A program made the position numbers and the translations under genes. The notes beneath the pieces are model-generated. The model was not told the origin of the DNA. It saw only the letters and a list, made by a program, of their open reading frames with translations, and searched no databases. This document shows positions 26,589 through 35,610 of a stretch of DNA of 57,704 bases, piece after piece. The stretch's first letter is position 1. Every line of letters starts with the position of its first letter. The stretch covers positions 1 to 57,704 of the forward strand of contig CAYXDO010000065.1 in assembly GCA_964463485.1 (NCBI GenBank), read 5' to 3'. The stretch is from CAYXDO01 sp964463485. GTDB lineage: Bacteria; Myxococcota; Kuafuiibacteriia; Kuafuiibacteriales; Kuafuiibacteriaceae.

Positions 26589-26834
26589 CGGACAGTCTCC
26601 GGCAGGAAGTCCTTCGACTGCGGCTCGCTCCGCGAGCCTTCGCTCAGGGTGATCGGATTCTGCACGTCCCAAACATGACGGCCATCGATCGGTTGACGGA
26701 TCCTCACAGCCTCTGCTCGATGCAGAATGTCGCTCTCGGCACCACCCATCCAACAACTCGCCAAATCCGAGGCCTCGGTGAAGAGGGTGAGAAATATGCC
26801 ATCGATCATGGTCCTGACTCCCGTCTACCGTGGG

Positions 26835-28568
26835 TCAGGGCTCGCTCGTCGAGGCGCCCGTCACGTACAGCTGAACCAGCGTGACGTTGTCCACGTACAC
26901 CCCTCCGATCGGCCTGGTGCCGCAGTTGGTCCAGACTTCGGCCTCCTTTTCGCCGTGTTCGGGTTGCTCGAAGACGACGCCGGCGGTCGATCCTCTGGGC
27001 TCGTTGGCGTAGCTCGCGGTCGACGGGATCGTCCCCTCTCGCTGGTACATTCGGAAAGCGTCCCAGTTCGTTCGATTGAAGAAGATGCGGCCCCGAGGCG
27101 GAATGATTTTGTCGAAGTAGAGTGGGCCGGCCAGCCCGCCCCAGAACCCTCGCTGCATCCCGAGCTCGGCTCCGCCCTTATATCCCCCGGCGAGCTCGTT
27201 GTAGTAGCCGATTCCGTTCGGATGAGAAGCTGCCATCCCCAAGATTCCGGGCAGCGCGATCGCGAGGGTGAGGACTCCGGCGAGCGCGACGCGTTTTTTT
27301 CTTTCGAGCTCCAGCGCTCTCAAAGCGTCGGCCAATGTCCAAGCGCCGAGGATGCACAGGGTGGGCAGGGCGTTGTACCAGTGTTTCGTCCCGCCGAAGA
27401 TCGGGGTCGAGGGGAGGGCGATGATCAGGACGGGGAGCAAGGTCGCGCCGAGGAGGATCGCGTCCTCGAATGACTTCTTCCAGATCGCCTTTCGCGTCGC
27501 CCGGAGAGTACCCAGCACGCCGAGGAGCAGCGCCGGGAGCGGCACGGTCAGCGCGGTCATCACGAGTGGGAAGGAAATCGGAAACGGCGGCTGAACCCAC
27601 AGTCTTCCGAAGTAGAGCGCCGGGTAGTGTTCGTGATTCATGTGGAAGCCGAGGTACTTTCCGATCCGAGGAAAGGTGTCGTGCCAGAGGTACGGCCAGT
27701 GCGCGATGAAGACGAGCGGAGCGACGAGGACGAGCGCGCCGAACACGAGTGGAATGGGTGGGAGGACCAAGTCGAGGCTTCCGGAGGGCCCCGATCTGAA
27801 CCAACCTGCGGGGCCTGCGGCGGGGACCGACTCGGCCCCTTCGCTGAGTGTCACCTGGCGCCGCGCTCCCCAGCGATGCCAGAGCCAGGCGGGAACGAAG
27901 ACGAAGGGGAGAAAAAACGCATTGAGCTTGGTCGCCAGCGCCAAGCCGAAGATCACCCCCGCGAGGGCTGCCGTTCTTCTCCCCGGAGCGTCGAGCGCGC
28001 GCGCAAAGGCCCACAGCGCCAGCGTCCACATCGCGGTGATGGGTACGTCGAAGCAGGCCAGGTGGGCGTCGTAGAACCAGCGAGGCTGAAGACCCAGCAA
28101 GACCGCGGCAAGCAAACCCACCCAGCCTCCGGCCAGCCTTCGGCCGAGGAGAAAGGTGGCCGTCAGCGCCAGAGCAGCGAACCCGAACCCGGTCGCCCTG
28201 AAGCCCTGAGAGGGCGTGGCCACGCCGAGCCATTGGTGGAGGATTCGGTAACTCAAGCCCTGCGCGAGCTTCACCAAGGCCGGGTGCTCCGTGTTGTACG
28301 AAAAATGCCTCTGAATTTCGGCGTCCGAGAAGGCGTCGAGGAATCGCTTCGAGAAGAGTACGTTCCACCACGCGCCGTACTCCTCCGCGGCCTTGAAGTA
28401 GTAGCCTTCGTCGCGGGTGAAGCCCACGGAGGGCGCGCTCACCCACAGCGCGACGACATATCCAACGACGAAGGCGGCGAGCAGTCTGACCGGGAGCGCG
28501 TCTTCGCTGGGTCGCCTCGCCTCCAAGTCCGGCGTTGGGCCCGAAGGAGTTGGAGTCTCGAGTGTCAT
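26835..28568 (-). CDS. Glycosyltransferase family 39-like integral membrane protein
   Basis: The start is ATG 28568, which overlaps the stop of the upstream dehydrogenase (ATGA); a longer reading to 28679 would overlap that gene by 115 bp. The 577-residue protein has a short cytoplasmic N-terminus and about ten or more hydrophobic helices. The first extracytoplasmic loop carries the acidic FTRDEGYYFKAAEEYG motif, which matches the catalytic DE of ArnT/PMT-type enzymes that use polyprenyl-phosphate sugars. YNTEHPALVKL follows, also typical. The C-terminal part (about 430-577) is soluble and periplasmic. It probably transfers a sugar from a lipid carrier to an envelope acceptor; the acceptor is unknown. 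It ends the START - dehydrogenase - glycosyltransferase cluster. Confidence 0.82.
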   Translation of the reverse strand: MTLETPTPSGPTPDLEARRPSEDALPVRLLAAFVVGYVVALWVSAPSVGFTRDEGYYFKAAEEYGAWWNVLFSKRFLDAFSDAEIQRHFSYNTEHPALVKLAQGLSYRILHQWLGVATPSQGFRATGFGFAALALTATFLLGRRLAGGWVGLLAAVLLGLQPRWFYDAHLACFDVPITAMWTLALWAFARALDAPGRRTAALAGVIFGLALATKLNAFFLPFVFVPAWLWHRWGARRQVTLSEGAESVPAAGPAGWFRSGPSGSLDLVLPPIPLVFGALVLVAPLVFIAHWPYLWHDTFPRIGKYLGFHMNHEHYPALYFGRLWVQPPFPISFPLVMTALTVPLPALLLGVLGTLRATRKAIWKKSFEDAILLGATLLPVLIIALPSTPIFGGTKHWYNALPTLCILGAWTLADALRALELERKKRVALAGVLTLAIALPGILGMAASHPNGIGYYNELAGGYKGGAELGMQRGFWGGLAGPLYFDKIIPPRGRIFFNRTNWDAFRMYQREGTIPSTASYANEPRGSTAGVVFEQPEHGEKEAEVWTNCGTRPIGGVYVDNVTLVQLYVTGASTSEP

Positions 28569-29479
28569 GGTCTCAGCAGCGTCTTCAACCGACCCCTCGA
28601 CTTCAACACCGACTCGGGCGTCAATGGCTCGATCGATTCGATGAGCGGACGAGGGTCGACTCGTCGATCGGCCATCCACGCGAGGGCGAGGGACAGGTCC
28701 CCGCAGCGCGAGCCGACCACGGAGATTTCGTCGACTACGATCGCTGATAAGTTGGGAGAGCTCTCGCCAGCATGAGTGCTCTTCAAGACGATGCGACCTT
28801 GCGGCGAGGTGCAGACGAGCGACTCACGAAACCCATCCGGCGAGCCAGTCGTGTCGATTACGGTCGGAAATCGCTCTCCCGCTCGACGAGCCCGGAGCGC
28901 GACCGGCAAACGCGTCCGGCGGTCTGGGTGCCGTCCCTCGAGGATCACCTCTCGGCCCATCGCCAAGAGCGCCAATGCCGTCAGCGACCCGAGGCGGCCG
29001 TCGCCCAGCACCAGGACTGGCCCTTCGGGGGCCGCCTGACTCGCACCGTGGATGGCGGCAGCGAGCGGCTCTGCGAACACGGCGAGCTCGTCAGGCAACG
29101 AGTCTGGGATCGGTACGAGGTTGGCGGCTGGCACGATCACCTCTTCCGCGAAGACTCCATTTGCGCCTCGAATGCCGAGCGCTCGTCGTCGCGCGCAGTG
29201 TTTGAAGGCGCGCGCTCGGCATTTGTCGCACTCACCGCAACCGAGGTTGATGTCGAGGGCGACTCGGCGACCTACCCATTCCTTCGGTCCCTCCGTGACG
29301 ACTCCGACCCCTTCGTGCCCGAGCACGCCCTCGAAGGTCGAGTAGCCGCGAAGCACCTGGAGGTCGGTTCCACAGACGCCCGCGAGCCGGATCGAGACGC
29401 GCGCCTCTCCTGGCCCGCACTCTGGCGAGGGGAGCTCCGCGAGCATGAGCGTCCCGTGACGAACGACCAGCGCTCTCAT
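28565..29479 (-). CDS. Zinc-dependent medium-chain alcohol dehydrogenase
   Basis: The protein has 304 residues, somewhat shorter than the usual 340 or so. The GroES-like catalytic domain has Cys36 (GVCGTD) and His55-Glu56 (GHEG) as catalytic zinc ligands. The structural zinc lobe is complete: Cys81, Cys84, Cys87 and Cys95 (CGECDKCRARAFKHC). The NAD(P)-binding fold uses VLVLGDGRLGSL, and the segment after it appears shortened, accounting for the small size. It probably oxidises or reduces an alcohol, polyol or threonine-like substrate; specificity is not readable. It begins 37 bp after the START-domain gene and overlaps the glycosyltransferase gene by 4 nt, so the three are likely cotranscribed. 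Confidence 0.86.
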   Translation of the reverse strand: MRALVVRHGTLMLAELPSPECGPGEARVSIRLAGVCGTDLQVLRGYSTFEGVLGHEGVGVVTEGPKEWVGRRVALDINLGCGECDKCRARAFKHCARRRALGIRGANGVFAEEVIVPAANLVPIPDSLPDELAVFAEPLAAAIHGASQAAPEGPVLVLGDGRLGSLTALALLAMGREVILEGRHPDRRTRLPVALRARRAGERFPTVIDTTGSPDGFRESLVCTSPQGRIVLKSTHAGESSPNLSAIVVDEISVVGSRCGDLSLALAWMADRRVDPRPLIESIEPLTPESVLKSRGRLKTLLRP

Positions 29480-29515
29480 CGGTTCACCGGCGCGCGGAGC
29501 TCGTCGACCCGGCGC

Positions 29516-30211
29516 TCAAGGTGATAGCGCGTGAGGCGCAGCAGCCAAGATCCCCTCGACCTTCGACCAGTCGTAGGCGCGATCGATGAGTGCGAGGGCC
29601 GATGAGTAGTCCTTGGTGACCTGCTTGCGGAGGTTCCGAATCGTATTCAGCGGGATGTGCTTCGAAATCAGGTTCACCGCCCAGTGGGGCAGAGATCCGC
29701 CCGGGTCGGCCCGGACCTGATAGGTGACGTCGGTGCGGTCCTCGTCGACGACGACGAGCGTCCAGCGGAGCTGAAGCTCTGGCATGCGAACGACTCCGTC
29801 GAGCTCCGGGGCGAGCTTGTCTTCAGTGTTCCAGGCCTCGACGACGACCTGGCGTTTTTCGGGCCACGCGGTGAAGGAGGTCTGCACGACGACGTCGCGA
29901 TCCGACACGAGCGGCCAGGAGCTCCCGATGCGGTTGTAGACCACGCGGTCCCCCACCGATTTGGCGCGGACGACGCGATTTTCGGCGCAGTTCGCCATCC
30001 ACTCGGTTTTCCGCTCGGCGTCGGCCAGCACGGCCAAGACTTGCCGCAGGCTGGCGTCCACGATCCCTCGGCCGCGAAACTCCACGAGCGACGAGTTTAC
30101 GACCGGCCGCTGCCAAACCTTGACGCCGTCCTCGTCCGTGACGGGCTCCCAGGTTTGAGCGAACGCGGGTCCGCTGACCGCCAACAGCGCTCCAAAGAGG
30201 AGGGCACGCAT
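29516..30211 (-). CDS. Secreted START-domain lipid-binding protein
   Basis: A cleavable signal peptide (MRALLFGALLAVSGPAFA) is followed directly by a START/SRPBCC-like domain across the rest of the 231 residues. Recognisable elements are WEPVTDEDGVKVWQRPV, then EFRGRGIVDAS, then the WPLVSDRDVVVQTSF strand and the C-terminal amphipathic helix region (WAVNLISKHIPLNTIRNLRKQV). Such domains hold a hydrophobic ligand in a helix-grip cavity. The protein is probably periplasmic and may carry a lipid. It is the first gene of the minus-strand cluster. A 12-bp palindrome (30219-30230) covers its leader. Confidence 0.85.
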   Translation of the reverse strand: MRALLFGALLAVSGPAFAQTWEPVTDEDGVKVWQRPVVNSSLVEFRGRGIVDASLRQVLAVLADAERKTEWMANCAENRVVRAKSVGDRVVYNRIGSSWPLVSDRDVVVQTSFTAWPEKRQVVVEAWNTEDKLAPELDGVVRMPELQLRWTLVVVDEDRTDVTYQVRADPGGSLPHWAVNLISKHIPLNTIRNLRKQVTKDYSSALALIDRAYDWSKVEGILAAAPHALSP

Positions 30212-30218
30212 TGCTTCA

Positions 30219-30230
30219 CCCTACGTAGGG
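30219..30230. promoter_or_regulatory. Perfect 12-bp palindrome in the START gene leader
   Basis: CCCTACGTAGGG ends 7 bp before the ATG at 30211 and overlaps the likely ribosome-binding region. It could be an operator or a translational hairpin. A palindrome this short may also occur by chance. Confidence 0.25.
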
Positions 30231-30434
30231 CGCCGTTGTCTTACATCGGTCGGTCGTCGGGAACTTTTTTTCGATGGGCGGCGTCACACGCGACGCTCCG
30301 AAACCACTCCCCCCATGAGCACGATCGAAACGGAAGATTAAGGTTTGCCCGCTTCCCCGACGGACGTCTCGTTCTCTCCTCCTCATTGGTCCCAGCGACG
30401 CGCGGTCTCTCTCCCCGCTCGTCGCTTTTTTCGT

Positions 30435-31058
30435 TTAACGGGCTTCTTGGAGGTACTGGCGAATGCGCGCGACGAGGAAGTCGATCGCGATCGTGTTCTG
30501 TCCACCTTCGGGCACGATCAGGTCCGCGTGCGCTTTCGAAGGCTCCACGAACGCGACGTGCATCGGCCGAACGGTCTTGTAGTACTGGGCGCGCACCGAT
30601 TCGAAGGTCCGCCCTCGCCGCTCGATGTCGCGACGGATTCGGCGCATGAGGCGGATGTCGGCGGCGGTGTCGACGAAGACCTTCACGTCGAACTCAGCCC
30701 GGAGCTCCGGGATCGCGAGCGTCAGGATCCCTTCCACCAAGACGACCGGGGCGGGATCGAGCGGGATCGTCGTGTCGGTGCGGACGTGCTGCCGAAAGTC
30801 ATAGACCGGCTTGTTGACGGGCTCGCCTCGCTTCAACATGGCGAGATGGGTCGACAGGAGACCGTTGTCGAGTGAGTCGGGGTGATCGAAATTCACCTCC
30901 GCGCGCTCCTGCTCGGAGAGGTGGCTCAGGTCTTTGTAGTAGGAGTCGTGGTCGATCAGCAGCACGGACTTCGGCAGAGTGTCTCGGATGGCCTGAGCCA
31001 CGGTGGTCTTGCCTGAGCCGGTGCCTCCGGCGATCCCGAAAACGAACGGCCGTTGCAC
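30435..31058 (-). CDS. udk: Uridine kinase
   Basis: This P-loop kinase phosphorylates uridine and cytidine in pyrimidine salvage. It is 207 residues long. Walker A is GGTGSGKTT (11-19); LLIDHDSYYKDLSHL matches the family DxYY motif; NFDHPDSLD and KPVYDFRQHVRT bind the nucleoside; and RRIRRDIERRGRTFESV is the lid with arginines that contact the triphosphate. The start is GTG 31058, preceded by AGAAGG at 6 nt. It is divergent from the substrate-binding lipoprotein gene, only 43 bp away, so the two share a very compact promoter region. Confidence 0.94.
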   Translation of the reverse strand: MQRPFVFGIAGGTGSGKTTVAQAIRDTLPKSVLLIDHDSYYKDLSHLSEQERAEVNFDHPDSLDNGLLSTHLAMLKRGEPVNKPVYDFRQHVRTDTTIPLDPAPVVLVEGILTLAIPELRAEFDVKVFVDTAADIRLMRRIRRDIERRGRTFESVRAQYYKTVRPMHVAFVEPSKAHADLIVPEGGQNTIAIDFLVARIRQYLQEAR

Positions 31059-31101
31059 GCGCGCCTTCTAACGGAGCGCAACTCGGATTCCCATCCGCAT
31101 C

Positions 31102-32430
31102 ATGACGCGCGCGCTTGGTTTGGCCGCTCTCTGGGCGCTGGTCGGGTGCGGTAGCGGGCGTGACTCACCTGGGCCGACTTCGGTCGAGGCTTGTCGCTAC
31201 GTGGGACAAGGCACCAAGGAGCCCGAGGTGCAGCGGCCTGGTGCTGAGTGTGTCAGCGTCGCGACTTTGAATCCGCTGACGGGAGCCCTTGGGGCCGTAG
31301 GCTTTGCGCTCGAGAACGCGGCGCGGTTGGCGGTGGAGGACCTCAACCAGACGGGCCTGCCGGGCGGCAAGAAGCTGTGCCTGGTCGCGTGCGATTCCCG
31401 AACCGATCCTTCCACCGTCGAGGCGACGCTCGAGGGTGTGATCTCGGGTTTCGGGGTGGTCGCGGTCAACGGAGCGGCCGAGAGCGGGTCTTCCATAGAA
31501 GCCGCAAAAATCCTAGGGCCGCTAGGCATTCCGCAGGTGTCCTGTTGCTCGACCTCCCCGAAGTTGTCCGAAGATCCAGACGTGTATCGAACGGTGCCGT
31601 CCGACGCCTTACAGGGCGTAGTACTTGCGAACGTCGCCGCGTCCTTGGCTTCGCCGGCCAAGGCGGTCTCGATCATCTACGTGAATGACGCTTACGGACA
31701 AGCGCTGGCCAAGGTCTTCGAGGAGGCCTTCGTTCGGTTGGGAGGGACGGTGCCGCGATCGGTGCCGTACGCGCCGGGAGCTCCGGCCTATTTCGGCGTG
31801 GTGGAGCGGGCGCTCGAAGGTGATCCGGACAACGTGTTGCTCGTAGCTTTTCCGGCGGACGGCGCGGAGGTGCTGCGTAGCTGGCGGCTCTCGGGGCTCG
31901 CGCCGAGCGTCGGGTGGCTCGCGACGGACGGCCTGCGTGACGAGAAGTTCGTGGTCGCGTCGGGAGCGACCTCGGAAGGAATCGTCGGCACCGCGCCGCG
32001 CCTCCAAGGAGCCCACTACACCAGCTTCGACGGTCGATACCGCCGCGCCTTCGGAGGTGAAGCGCCGGGCATCTTCACCTCGAATCAATACGACGCGATC
32101 ATGCTGATCGGGCTCGCGATGGCGCGGGCGGGGCGGTTCGATCCGAGCGCGATTCGGGCAGCGATCCCGAGCGTCGCGAGCGCACCCGGGATCATCGTGT
32201 CTCCGGATGACGTGGCCGGCGCCTTGAGAGCCTCGACCAACGAGGTCGATTATTCGGGCGCGAGCGGAGAGCTCGAGATGGACGCCAACGGCGACGTGGT
32301 CACCGACTATCGCGTGTGGCGGGTCGCTCGGGGAGCGCTGGCGGACACCGCGGACTGCTGGACGTGCGGGACGGACACCGGGACGGTCTCGGGATCGGGC
32401 GTGATTTGTTCGCGGGTTGGCTGCTCGTGA
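31102..32430 (+). CDS. ABC-type substrate-binding lipoprotein (Leu/Ile/Val-binding family)
   Basis: MTRALGLAALWALVGC is a lipoprotein signal with a lipobox ending at Cys16. The mature part of about 425 residues has the type I periplasmic-binding fold: TLNPLTGALGAVGFALENAARLAVEDLN, the first-lobe pattern of branched-chain amino-acid or amide binding proteins, then ILGPLGIPQVSCCSTSPKLSE, VSIIYVNDAYGQALAKVFEE and GVVIS-like second-lobe strands. No permease or ATPase genes are adjacent, so it may serve as a sensor or use a distant transporter. Extra cysteine pairs (for example CWTCG near the C-terminus) suggest disulfides. Its stop is 6 bp from the stop of the convergent Cys-rich lipoprotein gene. 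Confidence 0.86.
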   Translation: MTRALGLAALWALVGCGSGRDSPGPTSVEACRYVGQGTKEPEVQRPGAECVSVATLNPLTGALGAVGFALENAARLAVEDLNQTGLPGGKKLCLVACDSRTDPSTVEATLEGVISGFGVVAVNGAAESGSSIEAAKILGPLGIPQVSCCSTSPKLSEDPDVYRTVPSDALQGVVLANVAASLASPAKAVSIIYVNDAYGQALAKVFEEAFVRLGGTVPRSVPYAPGAPAYFGVVERALEGDPDNVLLVAFPADGAEVLRSWRLSGLAPSVGWLATDGLRDEKFVVASGATSEGIVGTAPRLQGAHYTSFDGRYRRAFGGEAPGIFTSNQYDAIMLIGLAMARAGRFDPSAIRAAIPSVASAPGIIVSPDDVAGALRASTNEVDYSGASGELEMDANGDVVTDYRVWRVARGALADTADCWTCGTDTGTVSGSGVICSRVGCS

Positions 32431-32436
32431 TCTCGC

Positions 32437-34395
32437 TCAGTCGAGGAGCTTCGTCTGAACGCCTAGAGTCAGTAGCAAATCGCCCGCTTCGTTGAAGTCG
32501 ACGTCTACACTCGCGACGTACGCCGTGTTGTTTCGTCGCGCTTGCGTGACCGCGAAGCCCGCCGCCGTTCCTTCCATCTGACCGGGCTGTACGTCGCCGC
32601 GCATCGCTTCGGTCGTCCAAGTTCCCCCGATCCGTCGAGCGTAGAGGAGGTCGATGTTCGTGGGGTCGTGGTAGGCGATGGCCGGTTTGCCTCCGTCATC
32701 GAACACGAGCGAAGCGTCCGCTCCTACGAACCGTAGGTTCGGCGGCGTGACTCCATCGTCGGCGATCTCTCGCGTACGGGTGCCCACGTCGTAGTAGACG
32801 AGGTCGTCGCTCGTGGCGTCGAAGTAGGCCACCCCGACGACTTCGCCCGGTCCGACCGCGATGCTGGCGTGCTGACCCACGTCCGTGGGCGCCATTGCGT
32901 CGTTGCCGTCGAGCGTACGCGTCACGAACCCCCCCGCTCCGTCGTCGACCGCGAGCCTCAGATCCCCGTCGACGCTGTCGTAGTAAGCGATGAGCGGCGT
33001 GCCGTCGGCAGCGAAGGCGATCGAAGAAAACAGCCCGGTCCCCGCGGGGAGACCTTCGAGCACGACCACCGGCACCACGCTCTCGCAGGTCGGCGCTCCA
33101 GAGAGGTCGATGCAGGCCTCATCGTTGGCGCACGTGGGATTGCAGCCGATGGTCGTCGCCAAACAGGAGGGTCCGCTGCCGAGGTCGATGCATTTTTCGC
33201 CCGCGGCACAACCGCCGTTGCAGATCGGCAGCGGCTTGTCGCGGCTGTCGACCACGATGACGTCCCAGTCCGCCGGGCCCATGGGGATCGGCGTTTTGGG
33301 CTTGGCCAGCTTCAAGGCCGCTTTGAGCGTCGGGTCCCCGCCGATCGTCCCTTCCGCCATCAAATACGCGATGCGCGGAGATCCATCTGGCGCAAAGCCG
33401 AGCGAGGCATACAAGCCAGTGAAGCCTTCGTCGTCGACGACGGTCGTGGACCACACGCCGTTGGCGAGCGTGGCGTACTTGAGCGCGCCTGCGTCGGCGT
33501 CGTGGTACGCCACGTGGGTCAGGCCGTTCGGGTCCACGCCGATCGCGGTGTGGAGGCCTACGTTGGTGCCTCCTTCGGAGCGCCCTCCGCGAGGGCCGGC
33601 TGGGTCGCCCGTGATCGGACCTGAAGTTGGGAACCCGTCTACGTACTCCAGCGTTACGGGTTTACCCTCCAGATCGAAACGCGCCACGATCAGGTCGCCG
33701 TACGTTGAGTCGTACGCGCTGACGAGGACGCGATCGTCGAGCGCGGCGAGGCTCGCGTGCCACCCGTATTGTCCAGGGAGCACGGGAGGATAGGTCAGGC
33801 AGGCGCACTCCAGCTCACAGCAGGCGGGACCGGACATCGTGTCTGGATCGTCGAACACGAGCATCTCGCCTTCGGTGCATTGCTCCTTGCAGTCGTCCAT
33901 TGGGTAACACGTGTTGCTGTCGACGTCGCAGACCTCACCCTGAGGGCAGCCTCCGGCGCAGGGCGGCACGAGCACGCAGCGGTGGTTGAAGCAACTGCGT
34001 CCGGTCGGACAGTCAAAGCCGCTGTCGCATCGCTCCGTAGCTTGGGACGTGAGGGCGTGGGTCTTGTTGGGATAGCCGCAGTACCGGCCGCCGCGGAGCT
34101 CGATGCAGGCCTGGCCGGGGATCTCTTCGCAGGCTTCGTCGTTGGTGCACGCGACGTACTGGTCCGCGCAGAAGCCGGCAGCGGCGTTGCACACTTGGCC
34201 GGGGCAGCAATCGGCGTCCACGGCGCAGCGCGAGGCACGGCACTCTCCGAGGCGATATTCGTATCCGGTCTGGCACTCGTACGTCGGCTCACAGGAGCCT
34301 GGGGGCGTGATGCCAATCAGCTCTTCGTCGCAGCCACAGCCGGAGACAACCAGAAGTCCGAGCGCTCCCAAGAGGCGCCTGTCTGCGATCCACAA
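32437..34395 (-). CDS. Cys-rich lipoprotein with a beta-propeller-like body
   Basis: The start TTG 34395 gives MWIADRRLLGALGLLVVSGC, a lipoprotein signal with lipobox VSGC at residue 20. Residues about 20-200 are very cysteine-rich and resemble small disulfide-knot modules common in myxobacterial surface proteins (CEPTYEC, CPGQVC, CVDSNTC-like spacings). A second Cys-rich insert lies near residues 400-445. Between and after them are repeated strands such as HTAIGVDPNGLTHVAYHD, YASLGFAPDGSPRIAYL, FSSIAFAADGTPLIAYYD and HASIAVGPGEVVGVAYFD, a propeller-like series with about five blades. It is probably a surface binding protein with no evident catalytic site. It is convergent with the substrate-binding protein gene. 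Confidence 0.78.
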   Translation of the reverse strand: MWIADRRLLGALGLLVVSGCGCDEELIGITPPGSCEPTYECQTGYEYRLGECRASRCAVDADCCPGQVCNAAAGFCADQYVACTNDEACEEIPGQACIELRGGRYCGYPNKTHALTSQATERCDSGFDCPTGRSCFNHRCVLVPPCAGGCPQGEVCDVDSNTCYPMDDCKEQCTEGEMLVFDDPDTMSGPACCELECACLTYPPVLPGQYGWHASLAALDDRVLVSAYDSTYGDLIVARFDLEGKPVTLEYVDGFPTSGPITGDPAGPRGGRSEGGTNVGLHTAIGVDPNGLTHVAYHDADAGALKYATLANGVWSTTVVDDEGFTGLYASLGFAPDGSPRIAYLMAEGTIGGDPTLKAALKLAKPKTPIPMGPADWDVIVVDSRDKPLPICNGGCAAGEKCIDLGSGPSCLATTIGCNPTCANDEACIDLSGAPTCESVVPVVVLEGLPAGTGLFSSIAFAADGTPLIAYYDSVDGDLRLAVDDGAGGFVTRTLDGNDAMAPTDVGQHASIAVGPGEVVGVAYFDATSDDLVYYDVGTRTREIADDGVTPPNLRFVGADASLVFDDGGKPAIAYHDPTNIDLLYARRIGGTWTTEAMRGDVQPGQMEGTAAGFAVTQARRNNTAYVASVDVDFNEAGDLLLTLGVQTKLLD

Positions 34396-34446
34396 GGCGG
34401 ACCACTGTACCAGGCGCCGAGAAGGTCGGGATAGGACATCCTGTGG

Positions 34447-35610
34447 TCAGAGGGGCGAAGGCGTTGCTCTGCAGCGTCTCACGGCCCGCGGGAGCTCTTC
34501 GATGAGCCGCTCCACGTCTTCCGCCACCGTTCGATAGCCCATCGAGATTCGGATGGCGGCCAACGCCCGCCGCTCGTCGATCCCCATCGCGAGGAGCACG
34601 TGGGAAGGCTCGAGGCTGCCGCTGGCGCAGGCGCTCCCGGTCGAGACCGCGATCCCCTCGAGGTCCAAGAGCTGCACCAGCGCGTCCCCTTCGATTTGGT
34701 CGAACAGCGCGGTGGTGGTCTGGGCCACCCGACTCTCGCTCGCGCCGAGGATGACGGATCCCGGGATGGCTCGAATGGACTCGTCGAGCTGGTCTCTTAG
34801 AGCGCCTAGCCGGATCGCCTCGGCCTGACGGTCGCGCTCGGCGAGCTCGAGGGCCAACGCGGCCGCGACCGCTCCGATCAAGCCTTCAGTCCCTGCTCGA
34901 TAGCCCCGCTCCTGTGCCCCGCCGACCACCTGCGGGGTGAGCACGACCCGATCGGAGGTGGCGAGCACACCCGTGCCCGAGAGTCCGCCGAGCTTGTGGC
35001 TCGAGAGGGTGATGAGGTCGGCGTCGAGCTCGATCGGGACTCGTCCTGCGGCCTGGATCGCGTCGATGTGAACGAGCGCGTTCTTGGCCTTGGCCTTTCG
35101 AACCACCTCGTCGATCGGGAACCGTACGCCGGTCTCGTTGTTCACCGCCATGATCGAAACGAGCACGCGTCGTTGGGACTCCAAGGCGCCGTCGAACGCC
35201 GTGAGGTCGAGCGCTCCGGTGGCCGAGACAGGCACCTCCACGACCTCCGCTCCGCGGCTCTTTGCGCTCGCGATCGCTTGGCGCACAGCGGGATGCTCGA
35301 CCGTGGAGGTTACGATGCGAAAGCTCGCGGGCGCCGCGCCGAGCGTCCCCAGGATCGCGAGGTTATCGGCTTCGGTGCCGCCTCCGGTGAACAAGATCTG
35401 ACTCGGCTTCCTTCGAAGGCGCTTCGCGATCGACGACCTCGCTTCTTCGAGCGCTTTCTTCGTCGCCCTTCCGGCCCAATGGATCGAGGAGGCGTTCCCG
35501 AGCGCGCCGCGCTCGAGCTCGAGCAGGAGCTCCTCGGTGCGCCTGCGAACTTCGGGGCGCGTCGGGGCGGTCGCGTTGTAGTCGAGGTAGACGGGAGGTC
35601 GAGAGCTCAC
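34447..35610 (-). CDS. Cysteine desulfurase (IscS/NifS family)
   Basis: The PLP enzyme removes sulfur from cysteine as an enzyme-bound persulfide for Fe-S clusters or other sulfur acceptors. The start is GTG 35610, overlapping the superoxide dismutase stop (GTGA); 387 residues. YLDYNATAP is at the N-terminus, TGGGTEADNLAI binds the PLP, HIDAIQAAG follows, and the PLP lysine lies in SSHKLGG. The active-site Cys loop is STGSACASGSLEPSHVL, the longer group I type of IscS/NifS. No iscU or iscA follows. Assignment to IscS or NifS cannot be made from sequence alone. The coupling to a superoxide dismutase suggests a role in Fe-S repair under oxidative stress (inference). Confidence 0.9.
   Translation of the reverse strand: MSSRPPVYLDYNATAPTRPEVRRRTEELLLELERGALGNASSIHWAGRATKKALEEARSSIAKRLRRKPSQILFTGGGTEADNLAILGTLGAAPASFRIVTSTVEHPAVRQAIASAKSRGAEVVEVPVSATGALDLTAFDGALESQRRVLVSIMAVNNETGVRFPIDEVVRKAKAKNALVHIDAIQAAGRVPIELDADLITLSSHKLGGLSGTGVLATSDRVVLTPQVVGGAQERGYRAGTEGLIGAVAAALALELAERDRQAEAIRLGALRDQLDESIRAIPGSVILGASESRVAQTTTALFDQIEGDALVQLLDLEGIAVSTGSACASGSLEPSHVLLAMGIDERRALAAIRISMGYRTVAEDVERLIEELPRAVRRCRATPSPL

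Larger units (their letters stand above)
26048..26810. mobile_element. Candidate mobile module: GIY-YIG gene bounded by nested inverted repeats
   Basis: Outer arms 26048-26073 and 26785-26810 are 26-bp inverted repeats matching at 24 positions. Inner arms 26119-26130 (TCCGATCACCCT) and 26646-26657 are a perfect 12-bp inverted pair. They enclose only the GIY-YIG gene, an assembly gap and about 200 bp of leader. No target-site duplication could be recognised. The arrangement suggests a short transposable or repair-disseminated unit; mobility is inference. Confidence 0.5.

Noticed and set aside
28569..28679. Longer start for the GT39 protein.
   Set aside because: It would overlap the upstream dehydrogenase by 115 bp. 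The ATGA overlap at 28568 is the normal arrangement, and the extra residues have no conserved character.
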